From JBJHDF01 sp050486405 (GTDB lineage Bacteria > Pseudomonadota > Gammaproteobacteria > Pseudomonadales > Cellvibrionaceae), in assembly GCA_050486405.1 (NCBI GenBank), contig JBJHDF010000005.1:1-64000 (forward strand): a DNA stretch of 64,000 bases, in the 5' to 3' direction. The notes under the pieces were generated by a model. It ran no database searches, was not told the origin of the DNA, and saw nothing but the letters and a program-made list of their open reading frames with translations. This document shows positions 24,492 to 33,339 of this stretch, in pieces. Both the position numbers and the translations under genes were made by a program. The number at the start of each line of letters is the position of its first letter. The first letter of the stretch is position 1.

Positions 24492-26987
24492 TTATTGCAG
24501 CAGCATCAGCGCGCTGCCCATGGCGGCGGCGCAGACGGCGGTGGCCGTCTGCCGCGTGCGCTGGCTGCCGCAGTTGCCGCAACCGGCTATCATGTTGTCG
24601 ATCAGGCCGTTGAGTTCGGCGCGCACCGCATCCGGGTGCGCCTGGGACGCCAGCGGCCCACCGCCGACGTCCGCCACCAGCAACTGGCGCAGCAGCGGGT
24701 CGATCAGGGCGCTGCGTCCGGCGCTGTTGAAAGCGGCGGACGGCTGCGCGTCAAAGCCGAAGCCGCCGAAGTAACTGGCGCGCAGACCGGAATCGTTGAC
24801 CAGTGCGTTGCAGTAGGACACCGCCAGTTGCGTCACCCCCATCTGCTGGGCGGCGACGAAACCGTCCACCTCCGGCCGTGTCGGCATCTGTTGGCGCACC
24901 TGCTGATAGGTGGCCGCCACCGAAGGCCGGGTGGAGGGTACGCCGGTCAGTTTGGCCAGGCTGGCGTTAACCGCCGCGAAGGAGCGCACACCGATGCGCG
25001 ACTGGTCGGCGATATCCTCCGCCGGTGGCGGCGCCGGAAATTCACCCTCCACGCGCACAAATTCGTGATCGCCCAGACGATCAAAAGTGAGAAAGAATTC
25101 GTCGCTGTCCGGCCCCTGTTGTACTTCGATCACCGCGCCCTGTGATGACAGCCGCTGACGACCGTCCACCAGTGCCGGCCCGCCAATTTCCGTATCCAGC
25201 GCGGCGAACACCTGGCCGATACCCGCCTCGCTGCCGTTGATGCCGACGCGAATGCCCCGCACCGGAATAGCCGGCACCTGGGCGCCGGCTTCCAGGGTGA
25301 CAAAGAAGGGTTCGGCAAACAGATAACTGTAATCGTCGAACTGCTGCACTTCAAAGGCGATATAGCTGCCGGGCACATTGATCAGTTGCGACACGTTGAA
25401 CAACAGAAAGTAGCGTGCACCCACACCCACTTCGTAGTTACCGGCAATAGCCTCCGGCGACAGGGCGCGGTTGTGAATGGCGAGAAAGCGAATGCTGCCG
25501 CTCCAGGCGTTGTTGGTGCCGGAAACTTCGTTGCCCACCACCAGCGCGAAGGTTTCGTCCCACTCATCCAGGGAGGCGCCGGCAAAGGTATCACCGTCGC
25601 CGGTGTATTCGCCGTTGACGTAAATGCGCCGGCCCTGCACCGGGTCAAAGGTTACCACCACGTATTGCAGGCTGGACTGCAGGCGCTCGGCGTCCGGGTC
25701 GGTGAACAGCGCCGGCAGCCCGTTGGCATTGCTGGCACTGCTGCGGTTGAGAAACTCGTAGTTGTACATGGTCTGGCCCAGGGTAAAGTTGCGCACCTGG
25801 TCGCTGCCGGAATAGCTGACAATGCGTGTGGTATCGCCACCGCCATCACCCTGGGTGACGTTGTCGGGAATCACCCAGGCTTCGATGCTGTATTCACCGG
25901 TGGCGGTGATCAACTGATGCAGCTTGCGGCTGCCGCTGGTGGACGCCTGGGCCTTGCCGTTGGCCGGGCCGCCGCCGGTGTTCAGACGCAGTCCCCAGGA
26001 ACTCATCCACTCCACGTCCCCACTGAGGTTCAGGTTGGCCGCCGGGTCGACACCGCTGGTGTCGTAGGCCACGGCGCCGCTGCCGGTTTTGAATTCGTAT
26101 CTGGCGATGATGTGCGCATCCATGCGACCACCGGTGCTGGCGATCATGCCGTCACCGAGACTCAGGGCGCGACTCACCACCAGATTCGGATCGACCTGGG
26201 TTTCGGGAATGCTGGCGGCCAGATCGGCAATGGCCGCCTGCATGGCGGCGGCGCTGGCGGCGCAGTCGTTGCTCCAGCAGTTGTGGCCCTCGTCGCGCAG
26301 GCGCTGCACCAGCCGCGACGCGGCGGGGTTGTCCAGTCGCATGCGGGTTTTGGCCGCATCGTAGGCCATCTGCAGATTGCTGCTGGCCAGGTAGGGCTGC
26401 TGGGAGGTGGGCGCCACCGGGGTGTGACACTCGCTGCAGTACTGGGTCAACAGCGGATAGACAGTGCTGACAAAAGCACCGGGCTGCGCCGGAAAAATCT
26501 TGCTGCTGCCCACCTGCCGATCGTTGGGCGCTTCGAATTCGATGCGGGTAGTGACGTGCCCCAAAGCCGCCGCCCAGGATTCAATATAGCCGGTGATAAT
26601 GTCGGCGCAGGCAGCGTCACTGCCCTGCCAGCAATTGTGACCCTCCCCTACCCGGGTTGCCAGACGGGAATTGGCCGGCTGTTCCAGATCCACATAGTTG
26701 TTGGCAATGGCGTAGGCCAGATTGATATCGTCGGCGCGCACAAAGGCCGGTTCCTGACCGCCGGTGCCGTGACAACTGGCGCAACGGTTATCCGACGCCA
26801 GATTGTCCCACACCGACACCTTGAACAGTTGCACATCCAGGGTCTGGGGCGGCGGGCCCGTGTAGTTGGGGCCGTCGGGCGGGCGGTTGGGATCGAAATT
26901 TTCCTGCACCCGGGGCGCGCTGTCCGAACCACAACCGGCCAGCAACATCAACATCAGGAGCGCGGGCACTGACAGGCGCGACAACAT
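24492..26987 (-). CDS. Di-heme c-type cytochrome-like lipoprotein with LamG domain
   Basis: An 831-residue lipoprotein (lipobox LLAGC, C19; +2 Gly). Two CXXCH heme-attachment motifs lie in cytochrome-like N-terminal repeats: C69-C72-H73 (CASCH) and C184-C187-H188 (CSECH); each is followed by a matching GHNCW segment (about 116-120 and 234-238), showing that the two halves are an internal duplication. A concanavalin/LamG-like lectin domain follows (about 290-530; YSIEAWVIPDN, GRRIYVNGEYTGDG), and the C-terminal third is helical with Cys pairs. Expected location is the outer membrane, facing periplasm or outside. Start 3 nt downstream of the preceding gene. Role in electron transfer is inferred from the heme motifs. 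Confidence 0.85.
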   Translation of the reverse strand: MLSRLSVPALLMLMLLAGCGSDSAPRVQENFDPNRPPDGPNYTGPPPQTLDVQLFKVSVWDNLASDNRCASCHGTGGQEPAFVRADDINLAYAIANNYVDLEQPANSRLATRVGEGHNCWQGSDAACADIITGYIESWAAALGHVTTRIEFEAPNDRQVGSSKIFPAQPGAFVSTVYPLLTQYCSECHTPVAPTSQQPYLASSNLQMAYDAAKTRMRLDNPAASRLVQRLRDEGHNCWSNDCAASAAAMQAAIADLAASIPETQVDPNLVVSRALSLGDGMIASTGGRMDAHIIARYEFKTGSGAVAYDTSGVDPAANLNLSGDVEWMSSWGLRLNTGGGPANGKAQASTSGSRKLHQLITATGEYSIEAWVIPDNVTQGDGGGDTTRIVSYSGSDQVRNFTLGQTMYNYEFLNRSSASNANGLPALFTDPDAERLQSSLQYVVVTFDPVQGRRIYVNGEYTGDGDTFAGASLDEWDETFALVVGNEVSGTNNAWSGSIRFLAIHNRALSPEAIAGNYEVGVGARYFLLFNVSQLINVPGSYIAFEVQQFDDYSYLFAEPFFVTLEAGAQVPAIPVRGIRVGINGSEAGIGQVFAALDTEIGGPALVDGRQRLSSQGAVIEVQQGPDSDEFFLTFDRLGDHEFVRVEGEFPAPPPAEDIADQSRIGVRSFAAVNASLAKLTGVPSTRPSVAATYQQVRQQMPTRPEVDGFVAAQQMGVTQLAVSYCNALVNDSGLRASYFGGFGFDAQPSAAFNSAGRSALIDPLLRQLLVADVGGGPLASQAHPDAVRAELNGLIDNMIAGCGNCGSQRTRQTATAVCAAAMGSALMLLQ

Positions 26988-26990
26988 GGC

Positions 26991-28226
26991 TCAGTCCCCC
27001 CGGCAATGCGTGGCGGTGTCGACAAACACCCGGCGCAGATCGTAGCCGCTGGCGGAAAAGTTGGCTGTGGCGCTGTCAATCAGGGCGCGGTCGGCGGCAT
27101 CGCCGGGTTGGCGCAGACACACCTGACGAAACACTTTCTCCACCTGACAACTGGCAAAGGCTTCACTGTGAGCCAGTTCCATGCCCATGCTTTTGGCGCC
27201 GTAACCGTAACCCGGCAAATCATCGCTCCAGCCCAGCACCTGATTGGGTCCCTGCCGCCAGTAGTTGTCCCAGCGATCGTCCTGAGTGACGTAACCGTGG
27301 CGAAAGGTATTGGCGTTGATGTGGTACTTGGGCACGACCCGGGTACCGGTCACAGGATCGTTTTCTCCCTCGCGGTTCCAGGTCAGGTGGCCGCCCTCCC
27401 CCTCCGGGTCGGTATCGATATCGTACTGCCAGTCGTAGTAGGCGTAGGCCTGGGCCAGCGGGTCCATGCCGCTGTGGCAGCCCATGCAGTTGTTGAGAAA
27501 CACGCGGCTGTCACCGCCGGGACTGCGGCTCACATCCTGGCGGATGCGATCGGGAATGCCGGTGTCATCGTGCACCTGCTCCAGATCCCGGCACAGATGA
27601 CTGAGCAACGTAAAACGGAACATGGCGCGGTTGGTGCCGGCGTAGAAAAACGCCCGGGCACCGGCCCGGCTGGTGACCACACCGGCGGTGGCCTCGCTGG
27701 GCAAACCGGTCACGGCGGACTGCTGCTGACGCACCAGCACCGAGGGGTCGCCCAGGGGCAGGCCCAACTCCTGCATGGCTTCATAGTGATCGTTGTTGCT
27801 GTTGGAGTAGGCGGGCAGGCTGGAATGACTGCCCACATAGAGCACATCGTCGTACAGCAGGGTGCGAATGTCAGCGCCGTCGCGCACCAGGCCGATAAAG
27901 GTTGCGGTGTAGTCGTTCAGGGGGGCAAACACATCCTGTTCGCGATTGCTCCAGGGTGTGGCCAGGGTTTTCAGGGTAACACTGTAAAAACCCTCGTTGG
28001 CCATGGCCATTTCCACCGCCACCGACACATTGCCCGCCTCGATCTGCTGGGCCATGGCCAGCAGTACCGATTCACTGGGCGGCACACCGGCCACGCGGTT
28101 GTGAATCTGCAGCGCCTGCTCCCGGGGGCCGGCGAGGGCCGCGACGCTGACACAGCAAAGAAGCCACAGCACCAGCGCGCCCGCGCGAACAGGGACGGGA
28201 CGGGCTATGGCGAAGAATCTGATCAC
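26991..28226 (-). CDS. Secreted mono-heme c-type cytochrome-like protein
   Basis: A 411-residue exported protein with a signal peptide (residues 1-32, ending ALA) and one CXXCH motif at C247-C250-H251 (NNCMGCHSGMDPLAQAYAYYDW). That segment resembles the heme region of DUF1585/1588-type proteins abundant in Planctomycetes and some gammaproteobacteria. The C-terminus carries further Cys (CQVEKVFRQVC, HCRGD) that may form disulfides. It is the first gene of the leftward three-gene operon (followed by the LamG lipoprotein and the Tat protein) and diverges from the HZS-alpha-like gene with a 102-nt gap. The three genes plus the rightward operon appear to form one functional cluster. Confidence 0.8.
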   Translation of the reverse strand: MIRFFAIARPVPVRAGALVLWLLCCVSVAALAGPREQALQIHNRVAGVPPSESVLLAMAQQIEAGNVSVAVEMAMANEGFYSVTLKTLATPWSNREQDVFAPLNDYTATFIGLVRDGADIRTLLYDDVLYVGSHSSLPAYSNSNNDHYEAMQELGLPLGDPSVLVRQQQSAVTGLPSEATAGVVTSRAGARAFFYAGTNRAMFRFTLLSHLCRDLEQVHDDTGIPDRIRQDVSRSPGGDSRVFLNNCMGCHSGMDPLAQAYAYYDWQYDIDTDPEGEGGHLTWNREGENDPVTGTRVVPKYHINANTFRHGYVTQDDRWDNYWRQGPNQVLGWSDDLPGYGYGAKSMGMELAHSEAFASCQVEKVFRQVCLRQPGDAADRALIDSATANFSASGYDLRRVFVDTATHCRGD

Positions 28227-28328
28227 GATGGCTGACTTGCCCTGAACCTGGGTAAGACTCCATTATAGAGGTCCGGCCTTACGGTGCCGCAGCGCCAGCG
28301 GCACTGCTTTCGTTAACGCTGTCACAGT

Positions 28329-31262
28329 TTGGCGTTTCCGCCCGGTGCCCCAGCGCCGGCAGGACCGATAATGCCGGCTGACAACCCCAATCGCCTGGAG
28401 CCTGAATCCTTGCATCCTCGTCTGCCCACTCGTGTTGTAATGCTGGTTGTGGCCTGGCTGCTGACGGCCTGTGGCGGCAGCGTAGGCAGTCCAACCTCCG
28501 GGGGCGACTCCAACCAGCCGCCGGACCCGGTGGCGGTGGATTTCCCCCTGGCCTATGTGCAGCGCCCCCTTCCCCTGGACGAGGACGGAGAATTCGAGCA
28601 GGACGTCATCACCGAACCCGCCGCCTTTCGACCGGGAGCGGCGCTCTATCTGCAGGAAAGGGCCACGCCCGTCGCCGCCCGTCGCAACCTTACGGCCAGC
28701 ATCTTTGGCGCCAACGCTCTCTACGACGTCAAGGATCTGAGTGTACACCCGGACGGTGACCGGCTGCTGTTTGCGCTGCGCGCACCGGAAGTCGAAAACG
28801 CCGACGACGAAGACCAGCCCACCTGGAACATCTGGGAATACCATCTGGAAACGGACGAACTGCGCCGGGTGATCAGCTCGGACCTGCGCGCCGAAGCCGG
28901 CCAGGATGTGGCGCCGCTCTACCTGCCGGACGGGCGCATCGTCTTCAGCTCCACCCGCCAGAGCCGCAGCCGAGCCATACTGCTGGACGACGGCAAACCC
29001 CAGTTCGCCGCCCAGGTGGAAAACGACAGCCAAAGCGCCTTTGTGCTGCACGTGATGTACAACGATGGCAGCGGCATCGAACAGCTCAGCTTCAACCAGA
29101 GCCACGACCTGCACCCCACTCTGCTGCCGGACGGCCGTATTCTCTTTACCCGCTGGGACGGTTTCGGCCAGAACCGGCTGAGCTTCTACACCCTGAACCC
29201 GGACGGCACCGGGCTGGCATCCCACTACGGCTACCACAGCCTGAACGAGGAAGACGCGCCCTTTCTCTACCGTCCCCGGACGCTGGACGACGGCCGCCTG
29301 CTGGCGGTGCTCAAGCCCCGGGACGACCTGCCCGGCGGCGACCTGGTCACTGTGGATATCGAACATCACCATGAAAACCGGGTGACCCTCTGGGGCGACG
29401 AGATCCCGGTGGAATCGGAGCAAACCGCCCAGCGTTCCCTGACGCCCTTCCCCATTCCGCTGCAGGACAGCATTTCCCGTCACGGCCTCTACCGCGATGC
29501 CTACCCCATGTACGATGGCAGCGGCCGGCTGCTGGTGAGCTGGAGCCAGTGCCGCTTGCGGGTGATCGCCGAAAACCGGCTGGTGCCCTGCACGGCGGAC
29601 TGGCTGCTGGAAGACGAAGACGGTAACCGCACCCCCGACGAAGGCACGGAACCGGCCCCGCCGCTGTTCGGCCTCTGGGTCTACGACCCGGCCGGCCCCA
29701 CCCAGCAACCGGTGGTGCTGCTGGACGAGGGCCTGATGGCCACCGAACCGGTGATACTGGAGCCCCGCACCCGGGCCGATTTCATCCCGCCCCATACGCC
29801 GGACTCGCAACTGCTGGCCGAGGGTGTGGGCGTGCTGCACATCCGCAGCCTCTACGATCGGGACGGCACCGACACCAGCCCCAACGGCATCGGTGTCATG
29901 GCCGACCCGCTGCAGACCAGTGCCAGCCAAAGGCCGCTGCGCTTTCTGCGGCTGCTCAAAGCCGTGTCCCGGCCCGACGGCAATACTCTGAACGCCCAGG
30001 ACGACGACGTGTTTGGCCGCCGCTTCGGCCAGAACGGCGGCCTGTTTGAAATCCTGGGCTATGTGCCGGTGGAGCCGGACGGCTCGGTGATGGCCCGGGT
30101 GCCGGCGGACGTGGCCTTCAGCTTTGAACTGGTGAACGCTGCCGGCCAGCGGGTGGCGCCGCGCCACAACAACTGGCTGCAACTGCGCGCCGGGGAAGTG
30201 CGCCACTGTCAGGGCTGCCACGACCCCGACAGTTCCCTGCCCCACGGCCGCAGCGACGCCCAGCCGACGCCTGCCTATTTCGGCGCCCCCACCAGCGGTG
30301 CGCCCTTTGCCAACACCCGGCGCCTGGACCCCTTCGGTTCGCCGGAATTTCCAGACCTGGGGGAAACCATGGCCGAGTTCGACGCGCGCATCGCCCACAG
30401 TTGCACCGCCCCGGACGACCCCCTGACCTGCACACCCCGCGGCCCGCGCAGCCCCGAGGTGGACCTGCGCTATACCGATATCTGGACCGACCCGAACCGG
30501 CGCCAACCGGACCCGCCCCAGCAACTGCTCTACGCCGCCCTGGCCGCCGACGACTACCGGGAACTGATCGACAGCGACGATCCCGACAACCCGGAACCCC
30601 TGCTGAGCGCCTCGACCATACAGCCGCCGGCCAGCGACGCCTGCCAGCAGCAGTGGCACAGCCTGTGCCGGGTGATCATCCACTACGAACACCATATACA
30701 GCCTCTGTGGCAACGCCAGCGACTGCTGACCCGGGACATCGGCAACGGCCAGCGGGAACTGGTGCCGGACAGCCTCGGCGCCCCCATCGACCACACCTGT
30801 ACCGGTTGCCACAGCGACCGCGACGCCGACGAGCAGATTCGCGTCCCCCCAGGACAACTGGAACTGGTGGCCACCCGGGCGGGCAACGGCATGTTGCTGT
30901 CCTACCTGGAACTGCTCAACACCGATGTGGAACTGATCATTGAGGACGGCGCTCTGGTGCCCCGCCTGATCGAAACCGGCGAGTTCCAGCGGGACGAGGA
31001 CGGCGAACTGATCCTGGATGACGAAGGCCAGCCCATCCCGGTATTGACCACGGTGCCGGTTCCACCCAGTATGTCCCGGGCCGGCGCCGGCAGCAGCCCG
31101 CGTTTTTTCAACCGCTTTTTCGTCTTTGACCCGGAAGAGCAGACGGTGGACCATCGCGGCATGCTGAACTCCCACGAACTGCGCCTGCTGCGGGAGTGGC
31201 TGGATCTGGGCGGCCGCTATCACAGCAACCCCTTTGACCGGGCGCCGGAGGGCGTGCAGTGA
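28329..31262 (+). CDS. Di-heme lipoprotein with PD40/beta-propeller, hydrazine-synthase-alpha-like
   Basis: A reading frame of 977 residues. The real start may be the ATG at 28374 (residue 16) or 28440 (residue 38), since a lipobox LLTAC lies at residues 44-48. Repeats such as LSVHPDGDRLLFALR, YLPDGRIVFSSTRQ and LLPDGRILFTRWDG are WD40-like/PD40 propeller blades, as in the middle domain of the hydrazine synthase alpha subunit. Two CXXCH motifs follow: C627-C630-H631 (CQGCHDPD) and C824-C827-H828 (CTGCHSDRD). Proteins of this layout are widespread outside anammox bacteria and have no proven activity, so hydrazine synthesis should not be assumed. First gene of the six-gene rightward operon; its TGA overlaps the next GTG. 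Confidence 0.85.
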   Translation: MAFPPGAPAPAGPIMPADNPNRLEPESLHPRLPTRVVMLVVAWLLTACGGSVGSPTSGGDSNQPPDPVAVDFPLAYVQRPLPLDEDGEFEQDVITEPAAFRPGAALYLQERATPVAARRNLTASIFGANALYDVKDLSVHPDGDRLLFALRAPEVENADDEDQPTWNIWEYHLETDELRRVISSDLRAEAGQDVAPLYLPDGRIVFSSTRQSRSRAILLDDGKPQFAAQVENDSQSAFVLHVMYNDGSGIEQLSFNQSHDLHPTLLPDGRILFTRWDGFGQNRLSFYTLNPDGTGLASHYGYHSLNEEDAPFLYRPRTLDDGRLLAVLKPRDDLPGGDLVTVDIEHHHENRVTLWGDEIPVESEQTAQRSLTPFPIPLQDSISRHGLYRDAYPMYDGSGRLLVSWSQCRLRVIAENRLVPCTADWLLEDEDGNRTPDEGTEPAPPLFGLWVYDPAGPTQQPVVLLDEGLMATEPVILEPRTRADFIPPHTPDSQLLAEGVGVLHIRSLYDRDGTDTSPNGIGVMADPLQTSASQRPLRFLRLLKAVSRPDGNTLNAQDDDVFGRRFGQNGGLFEILGYVPVEPDGSVMARVPADVAFSFELVNAAGQRVAPRHNNWLQLRAGEVRHCQGCHDPDSSLPHGRSDAQPTPAYFGAPTSGAPFANTRRLDPFGSPEFPDLGETMAEFDARIAHSCTAPDDPLTCTPRGPRSPEVDLRYTDIWTDPNRRQPDPPQQLLYAALAADDYRELIDSDDPDNPEPLLSASTIQPPASDACQQQWHSLCRVIIHYEHHIQPLWQRQRLLTRDIGNGQRELVPDSLGAPIDHTCTGCHSDRDADEQIRVPPGQLELVATRAGNGMLLSYLELLNTDVELIIEDGALVPRLIETGEFQRDEDGELILDDEGQPIPVLTTVPVPPSMSRAGAGSSPRFFNRFFVFDPEEQTVDHRGMLNSHELRLLREWLDLGGRYHSNPFDRAPEGVQ

Positions 31263-32020
31263 GGCCTGCCCTGTTCGCCGTCGCACTGGTACTGGTGATG
31301 ATACTGGGCAGCCTGCTGACCACTGGCGTCCAGGCCCGGGACCGGGCGATGCGCAACGGGGTGGAAGTCACCGGCGCCTATATCGACCTGCGCTCCGGCC
31401 CGGGCCGGGGTTACCCGATTTTTCACGTCGCCGAGCGCGGCGAATGGGTGGCGCTGCTGAAACGGCGCGCCGACTGGGTGAAAGTGGAAACCCGGCGCGG
31501 CCAGCGGGGCTGGATCCACGCCGAGGACCTGCTGCGCACCCGGGACGCCAGCGGCCAGGTGCCGGACATCAGCGGCTTCGGCCGGGACGACTTTCTGCGG
31601 CGACGCTGGGAAATGGGCTTTGCCCTGGGGGACTTCGACGGCGCCGACGCCCTGCACGTCAATCTGGGCTACCGTTTTACCCGGCATCTGACCCTGGAAG
31701 CGCGCCTGAGCCAGAACACCGGCCCCTTCGCCGACAGCGTCATGGCGTCCCTGGGCCTGCACCATCAGCCCTTTCCCGACTGGCCCCTGTCGCCCTATGT
31801 GCGCCTGGCCGGCGGCCACATGGAAACCCGGCCCAACACCACCCTGGTGGAAGCCGAGGACCGGGAGGATCCCTTTTACCAACTGGGTATCGGCACCTAT
31901 ATGTACCTGAATCAGCGGCTGTTCCTGCGTCTTGAGCTGAACAACCAGAAAATACTCACCAGCCGGGACACCAACCAAGAGGTCAACGCATGGCAACTGG
32001 GTTTCAACGTCTACTTCTGA
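31259..32020 (+). CDS. SH3-domain plus outer-membrane beta-barrel protein
   Basis: A 253-residue protein starting at a GTG that overlaps the previous stop (GTGA). A signal peptide (1-26, ending VQA) is followed by a bacterial SH3 domain (about 34-92; VTGAYIDLRSGPGRGYPIFHVAERGEWV, WVKVETRRGQRGWIH). The rest is a small barrel-like domain with alternating strands and terminal aromatic residue (FNVYF), like the myxobacterial-type outer-membrane barrel family. SH3 domains of this type often bind peptidoglycan or proteins, so the protein may tie the barrel to the cell wall. Translational coupling to the heme protein argues they act together. Confidence 0.82.
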   Translation: MRPALFAVALVLVMILGSLLTTGVQARDRAMRNGVEVTGAYIDLRSGPGRGYPIFHVAERGEWVALLKRRADWVKVETRRGQRGWIHAEDLLRTRDASGQVPDISGFGRDDFLRRRWEMGFALGDFDGADALHVNLGYRFTRHLTLEARLSQNTGPFADSVMASLGLHHQPFPDWPLSPYVRLAGGHMETRPNTTLVEAEDREDPFYQLGIGTYMYLNQRLFLRLELNNQKILTSRDTNQEVNAWQLGFNVYF

Positions 32021-32637
32021 GCGCGCTGCTCGGCACGGCGCTGGCCCTGTCAGCCGGTGCCCGGGCCGACGAGGGCGAACTGGAAGACATCGTCGGCCCC
32101 GACCCGGACCGGCGCAGTATCAGCCTGCGCCGGCTGCGCGGCCAGAACATCGAGGTGGGCGCCTATTACGGCCTGCTCAGCGTGGAGGATTTCGGCAGCA
32201 GCCCCGCCACCGGCCTCACCGTGGCACACCACCTGACCGAGTGGCTGTTTTTCCAGATCAACTACGCCACCAGCACCACCCGCGAAACCAGCTACGAGAT
32301 GCTCAGCGGCGCGGTGGAGCTGCTGACAGATGAACAACGGGACTACAGCTATTACAATCTGGCCGTCGGCTTCAATCTGCTGCCGGGCCAGGTCTACCTG
32401 GGCGAAAGCTGGACCTTCAACACCCACCTTTATCTGCTGGGTGGTGCGGGCAATACCCGCTTTGCCGACCAGGATTACTTCACCTATCATCTGGGCGCGG
32501 GTTACCGGATCTATTTCACCGACTGGCTGGCTACGGATCTGGGCATGCGCAACCATGTGTTCAGCCATAACCTGTTCGGGCGGGATGTGCGGGTGAACAA
32601 CCTGGAGATGCGGTTGGGACTTTCTCTGCTATTTTGA
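31990..32637 (+). CDS. Outer-membrane beta-barrel domain protein
   Basis: A 215-residue exported protein with a signal peptide (1-26, ending ARA) and about eight beta-strands ending in a C-terminal phenylalanine (LSLLF), as outer-membrane proteins do. It resembles the OMP family first noted in myxobacteria, in which paralogues often occur in pairs with TPR and TolQ/TolR-type genes. The start lies 31 nt inside the previous gene, so both ends of the overlap are coding. It is followed after 10 nt by the TlpA gene. It shares its barrel type with the preceding SH3 protein, so the two may be diverged paralogues. Confidence 0.82.
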   Translation: MATGFQRLLLSALLGTALALSAGARADEGELEDIVGPDPDRRSISLRRLRGQNIEVGAYYGLLSVEDFGSSPATGLTVAHHLTEWLFFQINYATSTTRETSYEMLSGAVELLTDEQRDYSYYNLAVGFNLLPGQVYLGESWTFNTHLYLLGGAGNTRFADQDYFTYHLGAGYRIYFTDWLATDLGMRNHVFSHNLFGRDVRVNNLEMRLGLSLLF

Positions 32638-32647
32638 GGTAAATGCA

Positions 32648-33124
32648 ATGACGATTTTTCGAGTGGCATTGGTTGGGCTGCTGTTGTGCGCCGGCGCGGC
32701 TGTGGCGGAGCCGGCGCCGGACTTTACGCTGAAAAGCGACAGCGGCGAGAACTTTCGCCTGGCCGAACAGCGGGGCAAGGTGGTGATGATCAATTTCTGG
32801 GCCTCCTGGTGCGCGCCCTGCCGCCAGGAAATGCCGCTGCTCAACGAGCTGTACCAACGCTACGAACGCGCCGGCTTCACCCTGTTCGGCGTCAACGTGG
32901 AACAGAACCCCGATGCGGCGAAAAAGTTTCTCGACACGGTGGGCGTCTCATTTCCCATTCTCTACGACTCCGAAACCACCGTCAGCCGCGCCTACAACGT
33001 CAACGCCATGCCCACCACGGTGATGGTGGACCGCGACGGCAAGGTGCGCTACGTCAACCGCGGTTACCGTCCCGGCGACGAGGAAAAATACCGCGACCAG
33101 ATACGGGAGCTGATCCGCGAATGA
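32648..33124 (+). CDS. TlpA-family periplasmic thioredoxin
   Basis: A 158-residue exported thiol-disulfide protein: signal peptide 1-20 (ending AVA), then a thioredoxin fold with active site WCAPC (C55, C58), cis-Pro segment NAMPTTVMVD and the TlpA/ResA-type start APDFTLKSDSGE. Such proteins keep Cys pairs reduced in the periplasm, for example in CXXCH motifs before heme attachment. That fits the heme proteins encoded in the same operon. Its TGA overlaps the next ATG (ATGA). TlpA-DUF4266-DUF3570 is a recurrent gene trio in gammaproteobacteria as far as I know. Confidence 0.93.
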   Translation: MTIFRVALVGLLLCAGAAVAEPAPDFTLKSDSGENFRLAEQRGKVVMINFWASWCAPCRQEMPLLNELYQRYERAGFTLFGVNVEQNPDAAKKFLDTVGVSFPILYDSETTVSRAYNVNAMPTTVMVDRDGKVRYVNRGYRPGDEEKYRDQIRELIRE

Positions 33125-33339
33125 CACGTCTGCTGGCCATCGGTATCGCGCTCGCACTGCTCGGCGGCTGCGCCGTGCAGCCCTGGGTCAAACCCTACGA
33201 GCGCGACAGGCTGGCGGATCCCATCATGACGTTTGATCGCGACCCGGTTTCCAGCAGCTATATGGCCCACGTGCAGGACGCCCGCGAAGCCAGCCGCGGC
33301 GCCGACGGCGGCGACGGAGGCGGCTGTGGCTGCAACTGA
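33121..33339 (+). CDS. DUF4266 small lipoprotein
   Basis: A 72-residue lipoprotein starting at the ATGA overlap with TlpA. Lipobox LLGGC (C17), then VQPWVKPYERDRLADPIM, the conserved DUF4266 segment, a helical SSYMAHVQDAREASRG and a Gly-rich tail ending in CGCN. Its start of translation is coupled to TlpA and its end overlaps the start of DUF3570, so the three are made together. The function of DUF4266 is unknown; the close pair of Cys near the C-terminus might bind metal or form a disulfide handled by TlpA (inference). Confidence 0.88.
   Translation: MTRLLAIGIALALLGGCAVQPWVKPYERDRLADPIMTFDRDPVSSSYMAHVQDAREASRGADGGDGGGCGCN

Noticed and set aside
28329..31262. Hydrazine synthase activity
   Set aside because: The resemblance is to a widespread PD40/heme-motif family; other hydrazine synthase subunits and anammox genes are absent.
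28263..31286. 1007-residue open frame on the minus strand
   Set aside because: It is antisense to the HZS-alpha-like gene, whose plus-strand protein has a lipobox, propeller repeats and two heme motifs. The antisense product is low-complexity His/Gln/Gly/Val sequence with no domain, a GC-skew artefact.
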